From Magnetovibrio sp. (GTDB lineage: Bacteria; Pseudomonadota; Alphaproteobacteria; Rhodospirillales; Magnetovibrionaceae): a stretch of 64,000 nt of DNA. A program made the position numbers and the translations under genes. The DNA is taken from positions 1 through 64,000 of the forward strand of contig JANQJR010000041.1 in NCBI GenBank assembly GCA_028281525.1. The letters run 5' to 3'. A model generated the notes under the pieces. That model was not told the origin of the DNA, ran no database searches, and saw nothing but the letters and a program-made list of their open reading frames with translations. Numbering within the stretch: the stretch's first letter is position 1; every line of letters begins with the position of its first letter. Shown piece after piece: positions 55,317 to 64,000 of this stretch.

Positions 55317-57314
55317 TCATTCCGCCGGGGCCGGTTGGGTCTGGGCCCTGGTCTTCACCCCCGATTGTGTGGGGGCGCCGACGCGCAGACGGCGATCGGT
55401 GAGACTGATGATGGAGCCCAAAACCAGCATGGCCGAACCGATCCACAGCCATATCACCAACGGCTTGTGGTAGATGCGCGTCACGTAACCCGAACCATTT
55501 TCCTCCGGATTGCCGAGCGCCACGTAAAGGTCCGCCAAGAGCGTGCTGCGGATCGCAGCTTCGGTGGTGGGGGTGCCCTGCACCGGATAGATGCGGTTTT
55601 CGGGACGTAGATAGGCGAAGAACTCACCGTTCTGGCTGACCGCGAAGGTGCCAACCTGCGCAATGTAGTTGGGGCCTTGCATTTCGCGCACGTTTTCGAG
55701 CGTATAGGTATAGCCGCCCAGCTCGATGGACTCGCCGAACTTCATCACTTGGATGCTTTCCTCGTCCCATACGGTGGAACCGATCATACCCATGATCGCG
55801 ATGCCGAGGCCGGCGTGCGCGCACGTCATGCCCCAAGCGGAACGCGGAATATTGGCCAATCGGTTCAGGCTGGAGCGGATGTCCATCTTGAACAGTTTGG
55901 TGCGCACAGCAATTTCGGTGAGCGAGCCCGCGATCAACCACGCGGCCAAGCCGGTGCCGAAAACGGACAGGACCGAAATGTCGCCGACGATGAAGAATGC
56001 CACCACGATGGTTGCGACCGCGGCGATCGCGGCCGTGAACAATTGCTTGAGCGCGCGCGCCGCATCGCCGCGCTTCCACGCCATCAGCGGGCCAATCGCC
56101 ATGACGATCACCATCGGCACCATCAACGGAATGAACACCGCGTTGAAGAACGGCGGGCCGACGGAAACCTTGCCTCCGCCCACAGCGTCGACGAACAATG
56201 GATAGAGCGTGCCCAACAGCACCGCCGCTGTGGCCACGGTCATCAGCAGATTGTTCGTCAAAAGCGAACCTTCACGCGACACCGGCTGGAACAGCCCGCC
56301 GGCCTTCAAGGCCGGGCCGCGTACGGCGAACAGCGCGAACGATCCGCCCACCACCAGCAAAAGCAGCGCCAAAATGAACACCCCGCGTGCCGGGTCGGAT
56401 GCGAACGAATGCACCGACGACAGCACACCGGAACGCACGATGAAGGTGCCCAGGAGCGAGAACGAAAACGTCACGATGCACAGGAAAATCGTCCACCCCT
56501 TCAAGGTGTTTCGTTTTTCCACGACGATGGATGAGTGCAACAACGCGGTGCCCACCAGCCACGGCATGAACGATGCGTTTTCCACCGGGTCCCAGAACCA
56601 CCAACCGCCCCAGCCGAGCTCGTAGTAAGCCCACCAGGAGCCGAGCACGATGCCAGCGGTGAGGAACCCCCACGCGGTCAAGGTCCAAGGCCGCACCCAC
56701 CGCGCCCAGGCGGCGTCCACGCGGCCTTCGATCAAGGCGGCGATGGCGAACGAAAAAGCGATGGAAAAACCGACGTAGCCCAAATAGAGCAGCGGCGGGT
56801 GGAAAGCGAGACCGGGGTCCTGCAGCAGCGGGTTCAGACCGCGTCCGTCCATGGGCGGCGGAAACACCCGCACGAACGGGTTCGAGGTGAACAGGATGAA
56901 CAGATAAAAGCCCACCGCCACCAAGGCCTGCACACCCAGCACGCGGGCGCGCAAGGACGGCGGCAAATTGCGCCCGAACATGGCGACGGCGAGTCCGTAA
57001 ATGGCAAGGATCAGCACCCACAGCAGCATGGAGCCTTCGTGGTTGCCCCACACGCCGGAAATTTTATAGAGCATCGGCTTGTCGGAGTGCGAGTTCGCGA
57101 CCACGTTCAAAACCGAAAAGTCGGAAACCACGTACGCATACGTCAGCGCCAGGAACGACAAGATCGCAAGCAATGCCTGCACCATCGCGGCGGGGCGGGC
57201 GAAGCCCATCCACTGCACGTCGCCGCGCGCGGCGCCGACCAACGGCACCACGGACTGAAACACCGCGACGATGAGGCCCAGGATCAGGGCGAAATGTCCG
57301 AGTTCGACAATCAT
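55317..57314 (-). CDS. ccmF: Haem lyase CcmF
   Basis: Large membrane protein that joins haem to apocytochrome c. 665 residues, about 15 membrane helices, with the WWD haem-handling motif GWGGWWFWDPVENASFMPWL and the LLWVLILAIYGLAVA helices near the start. Overlaps ccmE by four bases (ATGA). Confidence 0.97.
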   Translation of the reverse strand: MIVELGHFALILGLIVAVFQSVVPLVGAARGDVQWMGFARPAAMVQALLAILSFLALTYAYVVSDFSVLNVVANSHSDKPMLYKISGVWGNHEGSMLLWVLILAIYGLAVAMFGRNLPPSLRARVLGVQALVAVGFYLFILFTSNPFVRVFPPPMDGRGLNPLLQDPGLAFHPPLLYLGYVGFSIAFSFAIAALIEGRVDAAWARWVRPWTLTAWGFLTAGIVLGSWWAYYELGWGGWWFWDPVENASFMPWLVGTALLHSSIVVEKRNTLKGWTIFLCIVTFSFSLLGTFIVRSGVLSSVHSFASDPARGVFILALLLLVVGGSFALFAVRGPALKAGGLFQPVSREGSLLTNNLLMTVATAAVLLGTLYPLFVDAVGGGKVSVGPPFFNAVFIPLMVPMVIVMAIGPLMAWKRGDAARALKQLFTAAIAAVATIVVAFFIVGDISVLSVFGTGLAAWLIAGSLTEIAVRTKLFKMDIRSSLNRLANIPRSAWGMTCAHAGLGIAIMGMIGSTVWDEESIQVMKFGESIELGGYTYTLENVREMQGPNYIAQVGTFAVSQNGEFFAYLRPENRIYPVQGTPTTEAAIRSTLLADLYVALGNPEENGSGYVTRIYHKPLVIWLWIGSAMLVLGSIISLTDRRLRVGAPTQSGVKTRAQTQPAPAE

Positions 57315-57781
57315 TTGGCCATCTCCATGCGTTCGGCTCCGTCATCGGGTTTCCATTGCCCCGATTGTTTGAGCGCTTCCACCGCTTCCGGCGGCATGTA
57401 GTTTTCGTCGTGCTTGGCCAACACCTCTTCGGCGACCAAGGTGCCGTCCACCACCTTGCCGGTGGTGACAATGCCCTGCCCTTCGCGGAACAGGTCCGGC
57501 AGCAGGCCCTTGTAGACGACCTGGACGGAATGCTCCAAGTCGGTGACCTTGAATTGCACCACGGCCGAGCCTTCCTCGCGCAGCACCGAACCTTCCTCGA
57601 CCAGGCCGCCCAGGCGCACGCGCTGTTCGGGACTGGGCTTTTTCACCACGATGTCGGTGGGGCTGTGGAACAACGACACGCCGTCACCCAACGCGAACAG
57701 CACCAAACCCACGGCCACGCCGACCAGGCTCACGCCGATCATCACGAACGTAAGGCGTTTGTGTTTACGCTTCATGGGCAT
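57311..57781 (-). CDS. ccmE: Periplasmic haem chaperone CcmE
   Basis: Holds haem covalently before transfer to CcmF. 156 residues: cytoplasmic MKRKHKRLTF, one N-terminal helix, and an OB-fold with the haem-binding motif AKHDENYMPPEA (His and Tyr of HxxxY). Two in-frame ATGs (57781, 57775) are possible. Overlaps ccmD by 17 bases. Confidence 0.96.
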   Translation of the reverse strand: MPMKRKHKRLTFVMIGVSLVGVAVGLVLFALGDGVSLFHSPTDIVVKKPSPEQRVRLGGLVEEGSVLREEGSAVVQFKVTDLEHSVQVVYKGLLPDLFREGQGIVTTGKVVDGTLVAEEVLAKHDENYMPPEAVEALKQSGQWKPDDGAERMEMAK

Positions 57782-57992
57782 CGGCGTTCTCCGCAGTTGT
57801 TTTATTGTTGTTGTCGACGTTGCTGTGATCGTGAATCGGGCCGGTTTCGGCCTTGAGCCGTTCGAACATCGCTTCCGTGGTCTTGAGGCCGCGCAAACTG
57901 GCGATCAACAGCACCACCATGATCACCGCGGTGAGGCCGTAGGATGGCCAAACGAACGCGCCGTATCCGCCCATGGCGAGAAATTCAGACAT
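57765..57992 (-). CDS. ccmD: Haem exporter protein CcmD
   Basis: Small subunit that releases holo-CcmE from CcmABC. 75 residues, one membrane helix (YGLTAVIMVVLLIASLRGLK) preceded by the family motif FLAMGGYGAFVWPSYG. The tail (HSNVDNNNKTTAENADAHEA) is longer than average and its codons overlap ccmE. Confidence 0.93.
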   Translation of the reverse strand: MSEFLAMGGYGAFVWPSYGLTAVIMVVLLIASLRGLKTTEAMFERLKAETGPIHDHSNVDNNNKTTAENADAHEA

Positions 57993-58003
57993 TCTCTATC
58001 TCC

Positions 58004-58726
58004 TCAGCCGCCATGCACTTGCTTCAAGCGCAGGATGCGGACCTTATTGGCGGTCAGCTCCTGGCGAATGCGCACCAGCAAGATCCACACGTAATAGGTC
58101 TTGAACGCCACCGCCATGATCAGCAGCGGCCACAACATGTCAGGGTGGATTGACGGGCCGTCCATCTTGATGACGGAGGCGGGCTGATGCAGCGTGTTCC
58201 ACCAATCGACGGAAAATTTGATGATCGGCAAATTGACCACACCGACCAGCGCCAGGATCGCCGACGCCCGCGCCCCGCGCGCGCGGTCGTCGAACGCGCC
58301 TTGCAGCGCCATATAGCCGATGTACAGGAACAACAAAATCAACATGGAGGTCAGACGCGCGTCCCACACCCACCAGGTGCCCCACATGGGCTTGCCCCAC
58401 AGCGAACCGGTCGCCAACGCCAAAAAGGTGAACGCCGCACCCACCGGCGCAGTGGCTTTGCCGGCGACGTCGGCCAGGGGGTGTTTCCACACCAGCGCCA
58501 CGGCGGACGCGACCGCCATGGCGGCGTAGCAGAACATGCCCATCCACGCGCTGGGCACATGCACGTACATGATGCGCACGCTTTCGCCCTGCTGGTAATC
58601 GGGCGGGGCTGTGAAAAAGGCCATATACAGGCCAATGGCGAACAGGCCCAAGGTGATGCCCGCGACCCACGGTTGGATGATGGCGGCCAGTTTTAGAAAT
58701 CTGGTCGGATTGGCGAAACGATGCAT
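58004..58726 (-). CDS. ccmC: Haem exporter membrane protein CcmC
   Basis: Loads haem onto CcmE. 240 residues, six helices, with the WWD motif MWGTWWVWDARLTSMLILLF and flanking histidines (YVHVPSAWM, KHPLAD). A 223-base gap separates it from ccmB, wider than elsewhere in the operon, so ccmCDEFGHI may have its own promoter. Confidence 0.97.
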   Translation of the reverse strand: MHRFANPTRFLKLAAIIQPWVAGITLGLFAIGLYMAFFTAPPDYQQGESVRIMYVHVPSAWMGMFCYAAMAVASAVALVWKHPLADVAGKATAPVGAAFTFLALATGSLWGKPMWGTWWVWDARLTSMLILLFLYIGYMALQGAFDDRARGARASAILALVGVVNLPIIKFSVDWWNTLHQPASVIKMDGPSIHPDMLWPLLIMAVAFKTYYVWILLVRIRQELTANKVRILRLKQVHGG

Positions 58727-58949
58727 GGAACCCCTGTTTGATCGAGCTTTGGTTTATGCCTTCTTGTTGTACGTTCTCGGTCTCATTGTCCCCCACGGGC
58801 AACGGTTTTAACCGGTCCGTGCCCATTTTGCCAGACTCTGCGCCCTAGTCATGGCGCAATTGTGGCAATTGTGTCGCTTTTGCGGGGCTCCAAAAATTGA
58901 AGCATTCGTTCAATTTTCCGTGTCCGCCTGTTCCAGGGCCTGACGCTTT

Positions 58950-59615
58950 TTATTCCAGTGCCTGGCGCAGGGCCGCCGCCGAGGCCCACGGCGTGAGCGC
59001 CATGGAGCCTGCCAGCAGGGCGCCTAAGAACACCAGATGCGGACGTACGGATTGGTCGAAAATCGCCGCATCCACCGCTGAGACGCCGAAAATCAGGATC
59101 GGAATATAAAGCGGCAGAACCAGCAGCGACAGCAGCACCCCGCCACGCCGCGAGCCCAGGATCAGTGCGGCCCCCACCGCGCCGATCAGGCTCAAGGTCG
59201 GTGTGCCCAGCAACAGCGCGGCGATCAGCACGATAAAACCCTCGGTGGGCATTTGCATCAGCACCGCCAATAAGGGCGCGGTGACGATCAACGGCAGCCC
59301 CGTGGTCAGCCAGTGCGCCACCACCTTGGCCAGCACAGTGATTTCCAGTGGAATCGGAGCCAGGGCCAGAAGCTCCAACGAGCCATCCTCATAATCGGTC
59401 TGGAACAGGCGTTCCAGCGACAGCATGGAAGACAGCAGCGCCGCCACCCAGATGGTGCCGCCCGCAATTTTGGCAAGCGTGTTGGGCTCCGGCCCGACGC
59501 CGAAGGGAAACAGCACCACGGCGATGATGAAAAACGCCACCACCATCAGCGAGTCCATACCCTGGCGGAAGGCCAGAGACAGGTCGCGTTTGACGAGTTC
59601 GTTGAATTTATCCAT
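58950..59615 (-). CDS. ccmB: Haem exporter membrane protein CcmB
   Basis: Membrane partner of the CcmA ATPase. 221 residues, six helices, with FFIIAVVLFPFGVGPEPNTL and the coupling region RLFQTDYEDGSLELL. Begins 17 bases after ccmA. Confidence 0.96.
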   Translation of the reverse strand: MDKFNELVKRDLSLAFRQGMDSLMVVAFFIIAVVLFPFGVGPEPNTLAKIAGGTIWVAALLSSMLSLERLFQTDYEDGSLELLALAPIPLEITVLAKVVAHWLTTGLPLIVTAPLLAVLMQMPTEGFIVLIAALLLGTPTLSLIGAVGAALILGSRRGGVLLSLLVLPLYIPILIFGVSAVDAAIFDQSVRPHLVFLGALLAGSMALTPWASAAALRQALE

Positions 59616-59632
59616 GGCTTGCCTGCCTACCC

Positions 59633-60310
59633 CTAGACCATCACATGCTCGTCCAGCGGCGCTTTACAGGCGAAATCGGCCAGATTCAAGGTCTCGGCAC
59701 CCGGCGTATTCACCTCGGCGTGGGTCGACAGCACCACCATGCCGCCCGCATCGCGGTGCTTTTGGATCGCGCCTTCCAGACGTTTGATGGTGGCCTTGTC
59801 CAGCGCCGTGGTGGGCTCATCCAACAACCACAAGGGCGCGGGCGCGGCGATGATGCGCGCCAAATTGACCCGACGCTTCTGCCCCGCCGACAAAAACCGG
59901 CCGGGCACGTCATAAAGGTGTTTGATGTCGAGAACGTCCAGCGCATCGCGGATGCCGTCTTGCCCGCCGCCACGCACGTGCGCCCAAAAACCGATGTTTT
60001 CCGCCGCGCTCAGCACCGGCTTGACGGCATCGTGGTGGCCCACATAGTGCAGGCGCGCGCCGTGTGCGTCGATGTCTTCCAGGGCGTCTTCCGCCTGGCC
60101 GTTTTCCACCCAGTCCATGCGCCCGGCGGCAGGCCGCAGCAATCCCGCCATCATGCGCAACAGCGACGACTTGCCCGAGCCGTTGGGACCGATCAGGATC
60201 AACGCGCCGCCCGGTGCGATCGAAAACCCAAGCCCGCGAAACACAGTGCGCTCGCCGCGCACGCAGACGAGGTCCTGGCCTTTGAATTCGGGTTCGAAAA
60301 ACTGCGTCAT
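59633..60310 (-). CDS. ccmA: Haem exporter ATPase CcmA
   Basis: ABC ATPase that drives release of holo-CcmE. 225 residues: Walker A IGPNGSGKSSLLRMMAG, signature FLSAGQKRRVNLAR, Walker B LWLLDEPTTALD, H-loop VVLSTHAEV. First gene of the ccm operon. Confidence 0.97.
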   Translation of the reverse strand: MTQFFEPEFKGQDLVCVRGERTVFRGLGFSIAPGGALILIGPNGSGKSSLLRMMAGLLRPAAGRMDWVENGQAEDALEDIDAHGARLHYVGHHDAVKPVLSAAENIGFWAHVRGGGQDGIRDALDVLDIKHLYDVPGRFLSAGQKRRVNLARIIAAPAPLWLLDEPTTALDKATIKRLEGAIQKHRDAGGMVVLSTHAEVNTPGAETLNLADFACKAPLDEHVMV

Positions 60311-60676
60311 GCCTATTCCTCTGATGGGTCAGGACCTTAACGCATATGGGCGAATGCTCAACCGCAAATCTGTGGCACATGGATGGAAGCGTCCAGTGGG
60401 ACTCAAAAAAAGGCCGGGTTCATAAGAACCCGGCCAGTTTGTCAGCACTGCAAGTAAAGCTTGGTTCCTCAAAAAAGTGCGGTTTGGGAGGGAGCCTTCA
60501 TTGAGGAACTTTTGTCTGAGCTTTTTCACCTGTACTTCGTAGGAGCTGTACAAAAAGATGGTCTGCTCTGGGGGAGGAAAGAACCATCTGGTGATTGTGA
60601 TTTAAGCCTGAGAATGTGGCCCGAATGTGTCACAAAGGGGGAAATGTGATGATTTCGCAGATCCGAAATTCGCCCT
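60311..60676 (-). ncRNA. Possible structured small RNA or long 3' leader, minus strand
   Basis: 366 bases between ccmA and the FkbM gene without a credible protein. Read on the minus strand it shows, in order, a 7-bp inverted repeat AGATGGT/ACCATCT (60556-60562, 60583-60589), a 9-bp repeat GTTCCTCAA/TTGAGGAAC (60464-60472, 60501-60509) and a strong terminator (60405-60435). Three hairpins ending in a T run fit a small RNA of about 190 bases, or the long 3' end of the FkbM mRNA. Confidence 0.35.
60405..60435 (-). terminator. Terminator downstream of the FkbM gene region
   Basis: Perfect 9-bp stem GGCCGGGTT/AACCCGGCC (60412-60420 with 60427-60435), 6-base loop, followed on the minus strand by seven T's. 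It is about 240 bases from the nearest upstream minus-strand stop codon, which is unusually far. Confidence 0.88.
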
Positions 60677-61510
60677 TTATCCCCGGATGTTGGGAAATTC
60701 GTTCGGGTCCGTGACTTCCTTTAAACCTTGAATGTTCTGCTCACGGTCGGCGTGAATGCACAAAATATTTAAAGACACCGTTTTGCCAAATACGTTGTCG
60801 GCATTTTGAAACGCATTGTTCGCATTATAGAGCGGCGCAATGTGCCAATACACGCGATAGCCTAGCCCCAGGAGATGGGATAACAGCGCCGGGGAATTGT
60901 TAGGGCGGTCGTTTTCCAGATACAAAACCGGCTTATGTGCTTCGATGGTCTTGGCCGCACCCATCAAAACCGCCAACTCCATGCCTTCCACATCAATTTT
61001 GATCAGCGACAACGAAGCAAAACCGACTTGGTCCACCATCATCACCTGCACCGGCTCGCCGTTTTCAGCGCCCAACATCGAAACGCCGCCGAAATTATCG
61101 TCTTTGGCGTAATCGGGGACGGGAATCGTCGCCATTCCGGTTTTGTCGGCCGCGCCCGCGTGAAAGGTCAGGACATTGTTCAAGCCGTTCAATGTGACAT
61201 TGGCGCATAAGGTCTGAAACACCGGGCGCTGGGGTTCGAACGCCAACACGCGGCCCTCGGGGCCAACTTGTTTGGCGAAAAATATGGTGTGCGCACCGAT
61301 ATTCGCGCCAATATCCATAACCGCTTGGCCGGGACGGACGAAGTTGGCGAGCAAGCTCATCTCGTCTTCCGCATATTCACCGTAAAGGTCGAAAGACCGC
61401 CCTACATAGGTGTCATGAATGTTGTAAAGCATCGGTCCGCGTCGGCACATTTTCATGCGCATGGCGGCATGCCCGAAGAGGAGTTCGGGGGAAGGATCGA
61501 GGTTTGTCAT
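60677..61510 (-). CDS. FkbM family methyltransferase
   Basis: 277-residue SAM-dependent O-methyltransferase of the FkbM type. Motif I MDIGANIGAHTIFFAK, followed by RVLAFEPQRPVFQTLCANV and the acidic KIDVEGMELAVLMGA. The N-terminal 45 residues contain RRGPMLYNIHDTYVGRS. Substrates in this family are diverse (polysaccharide, natural products), so none is claimed. It stands alone. Confidence 0.9.
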   Translation of the reverse strand: MTNLDPSPELLFGHAAMRMKMCRRGPMLYNIHDTYVGRSFDLYGEYAEDEMSLLANFVRPGQAVMDIGANIGAHTIFFAKQVGPEGRVLAFEPQRPVFQTLCANVTLNGLNNVLTFHAGAADKTGMATIPVPDYAKDDNFGGVSMLGAENGEPVQVMMVDQVGFASLSLIKIDVEGMELAVLMGAAKTIEAHKPVLYLENDRPNNSPALLSHLLGLGYRVYWHIAPLYNANNAFQNADNVFGKTVSLNILCIHADREQNIQGLKEVTDPNEFPNIRG

Positions 61511-61661
61511 GGCCGACAGATTAACCTACGTAAAGTGAACAAGTCCTTGATGAATTGACAGCCCAATCACGCAATATCGCGCAACACCTACCCGAAAGTG
61601 TGAGATTTGTCTCGCAACGGGGGAAATTTCGTGTATAAAAGCGCATATTGCTGCGGTGCAA

Positions 61662-61678
61662 CATAAGCTGAGCTTATG
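61662..61678. promoter_or_regulatory. Inverted repeat upstream of acnB
   Basis: CATAAGC-TGA-GCTTATG, a perfect 7-bp inverted repeat, 131 bases before the acnB ATG and a few bases after an AT-rich GTGTATAAAA box. Could be an operator near the transcription start or a leader hairpin. Confidence 0.5.
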
Positions 61679-61705
61679 ATTTATGCCCAATGTGAAAGCA
61701 AAAAA

Positions 61706-61739
61706 CGCACACGAAAGGTGAAATCTCACCGCGTGTGCG
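61706..61739 (+). promoter_or_regulatory. Two-part stem-loop in the acnB leader
   Basis: Outer stem CGCACACG/CGTGTGCG (61706-61713 with 61732-61739) encloses GGTGA-AATC-TCACC (61717-61730) across a small asymmetric internal loop. It lies 69 bases before the ATG, in what should be the 5' untranslated region. Aconitases can bind mRNA stem-loops, but no such role is shown here. Confidence 0.5.
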
Positions 61740-61808
61740 CAAAAGTCCCCTGGATGCGTTCCATGGCGGACACAATGACGACAATTTGCGCGAACTGGAG
61801 AGCCCAAC

Positions 61809-64000
61809 ATGCTTGCACAATACCGTGAACACGCCGCCGAGCGTGCCGCCCTCGGCATCCCTCCCCTGCCCCTCTCCGCCGAACAGGTTGAGCAACTGGT
61901 AAATCTGCTGCGCGAACCGCCTGCGGGCGAGGAAGAGTTTCTGGTCGATTTGCTGACCAACCGTGTTCCCGCCGGCGTCGACGACGCCGCACGCGTCAAA
62001 GCCGGCTTCCTGGCGCAAATCGCCAAGGGTGAGGACGCCTGCCCGCTGATTTCCAGGGTTCGAGCCACCGAACTTCTGGGTACCATGCTGGGCGGCTTCA
62101 ACATCGAACCGATGCTGGAGCTGCTCGACGACAAAGAATGCGGTGTGGCCGCCGCCGATGGCCTGAAAAAGACTTTGCTGGTTTTCGATTACTTCCACGA
62201 TGTGAAGGAAAGAGCCGAAAAAGGCTCCGAAAACGCCAAGGCCGTGATGCAGTCCTGGGCCGACGGCGAATGGTTCACGAGCCGCCCGGACGTCCCGGAA
62301 AGCCTGACGCTCACGGTCTTCAAGGTCACCGGCGAAACCAACACCGACGACCTGTCCCCCGCACCCGACGCCTGGTCGCGCCCGGACATTCCCCTGCATG
62401 CCTTGGCGATGCTGAAAAACCCGCGTGACGGGATTGAACCGGAAGAGCTTGGCGTGCGCGGCCCCATCGCGTTTCTCGAAGAGTTGCAAGCCAAGGGCAA
62501 CCTGATCGCCTACGTGGGCGACGTGGTGGGCACCGGGTCGTCGCGCAAATCGGCCACCAACTCGGTGCTGTGGTGGACCGGCGAAGACATCCCCTACGTG
62601 CCCAACAAGCGTTTCGGCGGGGTGTGCTTAGGCGGCAAGATCGCACCGATCTTCTACAACACCATGGAAGACGCGGGCGCGCTGCCGATCGAGCTGGACG
62701 TCAGCGACATGAACATGGGCGACGTGATCGAGCTGCGCCCCTACGACGGCAAGGCCTTGAAAGACGGCAAGGCCATCGCCGAATTCGAAATCAAACCCAA
62801 GGTGATCTTCGACGAGGTGCGCGCCGGGGGGCGCATCCCGCTGATTATCGGCCGGGGCCTGACCGCGCGCGCGCGTGAAGCGCTGGGCCTCGATCCCAGC
62901 GATTTGTTCCGCCAGCCTCACGTCCCAGATGACACCGGTAAAGGGTTCACGCTGGCGCAAAAAATGGTGGGCCGCGCCTGTGGCCTGCCCGAAGGTCAGG
63001 GCGTGCGCCCGGGCACCTACTGCGAGCCGAAAATGACCACCGTAGGATCGCAAGACACCACCGGCCCGATGACCCGCGACGAGTTGAAGGATCTGGCGTG
63101 TCTAGGCTTCTCGGCGGACTTGGTGATGCAGTCCTTCTGCCATACCAACGCCTATCCGAAACTGGTGGATGTGCAGACCCACAAGACCCTGCCTGATTTC
63201 ATGGAAACCCGCGGCGGCGTGGCGTTGCGCCCGGGCGACGGCGTGATTCACTCCTGGCTCAACCGCCTTTTGATGCCGGACACGGTGGGCACCGGCGGCG
63301 ACAGCCACACCCGCTTCCCGCTAGGCATTTCCTTTCCCGCTGGCTCCGGCCTGGTGGCGTTCGCGGCGGCCACCGGCGTGATGCCGCTGGACATGCCGGA
63401 ATCGGTGCTGGTGAAATTCACCGGCGCCATGCAACCGGGTGTGACGTTGCGCGATATGGTCAACGCCATTCCATACCAAGCTATTCAGGATGGATTGCTA
63501 ACCGTCGAGAAGCAGGGCAAGAAAAACGTCTTTTCCGGTAAGATCATCGAAATCGAAGGTCTGCCGGACTTGAAGGTCGAACAGGCGTTCGAACTGTCCG
63601 ACGCGACTGCGGAGCGCTCGGCCGCCGGGTGCACCGTGGCGCTCAATTCCGAACCGATTATCGAATACATGCGCTCCAACATCGTGCTCATGAAATGGAT
63701 GATCGCCAGCGGCTACCACGATGAACGCACCTTGCTGAGGCGCATAGAAGCGATGGAAGCGTTCATCGCCGATCCCAAGCTGATGAAGGGTGACGACGAC
63801 GCCGAATACGCCGCCGTCATCGAAATCAACATGGATGAGATCAAGGAACCCATCGTCGCCTGCCCGAACGATCCGGACGACGTGAAGCTGCTGCCCGAGG
63901 TTACAGGCGTGGGTATCGAGGAAGTGTTCATCGGATCGTGCATGACCAACATCGGCCACTTCCGCGCCGCCGCGCAGGTTCTGAACGGCGAATCCGACCT
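61809..64000 (+). CDS. acnB: Aconitate hydratase B, 3' end outside window
   Basis: Citrate-isocitrate isomerase (and 2-methylisocitrate dehydratase) of the TCA cycle. The ATG at 61809 gives [20 protein letters not shown]; then the HEAT-like N-terminal domain, the swivel domain with [20 protein letters not shown], and the [4Fe-4S] catalytic domain with [20 protein letters not shown] and the cluster cysteine in [18 protein letters not shown]. About 730 residues are present of about 860 expected. It has its own leader with two inverted repeats. Confidence 0.98.
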   Translation, partial: MLAQYREHAAERAALGIPPLPLSAEQVEQLVNLLREPPAGEEEFLVDLLTNRVPAGVDDAARVKAGFLAQIAKGEDACPLISRVRATELLGTMLGGFNIEPMLELLDDKECGVAAADGLKKTLLVFDYFHDVKERAEKGSENAKAVMQSWADGEWFTSRPDVPESLTLTVFKVTGETNTDDLSPAPDAWSRPDIPLHALAMLKNPRDGIEPEELGVRGPIAFLEELQAKGNLIAYVGDVVGTGSSRKSATNSVLWWTGEDIPYVPNKRFGGVCLGGKIAPIFYNTMEDAGALPIELDVSDMNMGDVIELRPYDGKALKDGKAIAEFEIKPKVIFDEVRAGGRIPLIIGRGLTARAREALGLDPSDLFRQPHVPDDTGKGFTLAQKMVGRACGLPEGQGVRPGTYCEPKMTTVGSQDTTGPMTRDELKDLACLGFSADLVMQSFCHTNAYPKLVDVQTHKTLPDFMETRGGVALRPGDGVIHSWLNRLLMPDTVGTGGDSHTRFPLGISFPAGSGLVAFAAATGVMPLDMPESVLVKFTGAMQPGVTLRDMVNAIPYQAIQDGLLTVEKQGKKNVFSGKIIEIEGLPDLKVEQAFELSDATAERSAAGCTVALNSEPIIEYMRSNIVLMKWMIASGYHDERTLLRRIEAMEAFIADPKLMKGDDDAEYAAVIEINMDEIKEPIVACPNDPDDVKLLPEVTGVGIEEVFIGSCMTNIGHFRAAAQVLNGESD

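Noticed and set aside
60461-60649. 62-codon plus-strand frame
   Set aside because: No family resemblance, and it overlaps the inverted repeats that better suit an RNA on the other strand.

Overview
The window reads as chromosomal DNA of a free-living, respiring alphaproteobacterium, most likely Rhodospirillales-like. The evidence is fairly high GC, the ffh-rpsP-rimM-trmD-rplS-leuCDB-asd gene order, a complete cytochrome c maturation (ccmABCDEFGHI) operon, an LDH-like malate dehydrogenase clustered with sucCDAB-lpdA, and mesaconyl-CoA hydratase, a marker of the ethylmalonyl-CoA pathway. The genus cannot be named from sequence reading alone. I saw no tRNA, rRNA, CRISPR array, insertion sequence or prophage.

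Layout. 1-6.3 kb: F1 ATP synthase genes atpA (cut by the left edge) and atpH, then priA, with a divergent DUF484-xerC pair. 6.4-7.9 kb: an exported protein and an unknown protein. 7.9-18.3 kb (minus strand): zapE-mdh-sucC-sucD-sucA-sucB-lpdA, the oxidative half of the TCA cycle. 18.6-20.9 kb: a membrane fatty-acid hydroxylase/sterol desaturase, two unknown proteins and a methyltransferase resembling cap-guanine-N2 enzymes. 20.9-26.5 kb: a signalling island with a membrane class III cyclase, two stand-alone cyclic-nucleotide-binding proteins and a histidine kinase ending in a hemerythrin domain. 26.7-32.2 kb: sdhCDAB preceded by mch and a malyl-CoA lyase/thioesterase family gene. 32.35-34.3 kb: three tandem receiver-domain proteins sharing a C-terminal FGPDRRR motif. 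Two of them end in a peptide resembling the CheY-binding tails of CheZ and FliM.

34.4-45 kb (minus strand): asd, leuB, three tandem GNAT genes, leuD, leuC, rplS, trmD, rimM, rpsP, ffh. A 36-codon leader ORF ending in a threonine-rich run, followed by a terminator hairpin, lies directly upstream of asd and looks like an attenuator. The GNAT genes were triplicated together with the 5' end of leuB, and two decayed leuB starts survive between them. 45-50.5 kb: a possible micro-ORF, two XRE regulators with palindrome-rich upstream DNA, dapF-mtaB-ftsY and three small proteins. 50.8-53 kb: pgk, a truncated DivK-like receiver remnant and a glyoxalase-fold protein. 53-60.3 kb: the ccm operon. 60.4-64 kb: a possible structured small RNA, an FkbM methyltransferase and acnB, which runs off the right edge behind a leader hairpin.

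Most genes serve respiration: TCA enzymes, succinate dehydrogenase, c-type cytochrome assembly and ATP synthase. The cyclase and hemerythrin-kinase island would suit sensing of oxygen or redox state, but no direct link to those genes is visible.
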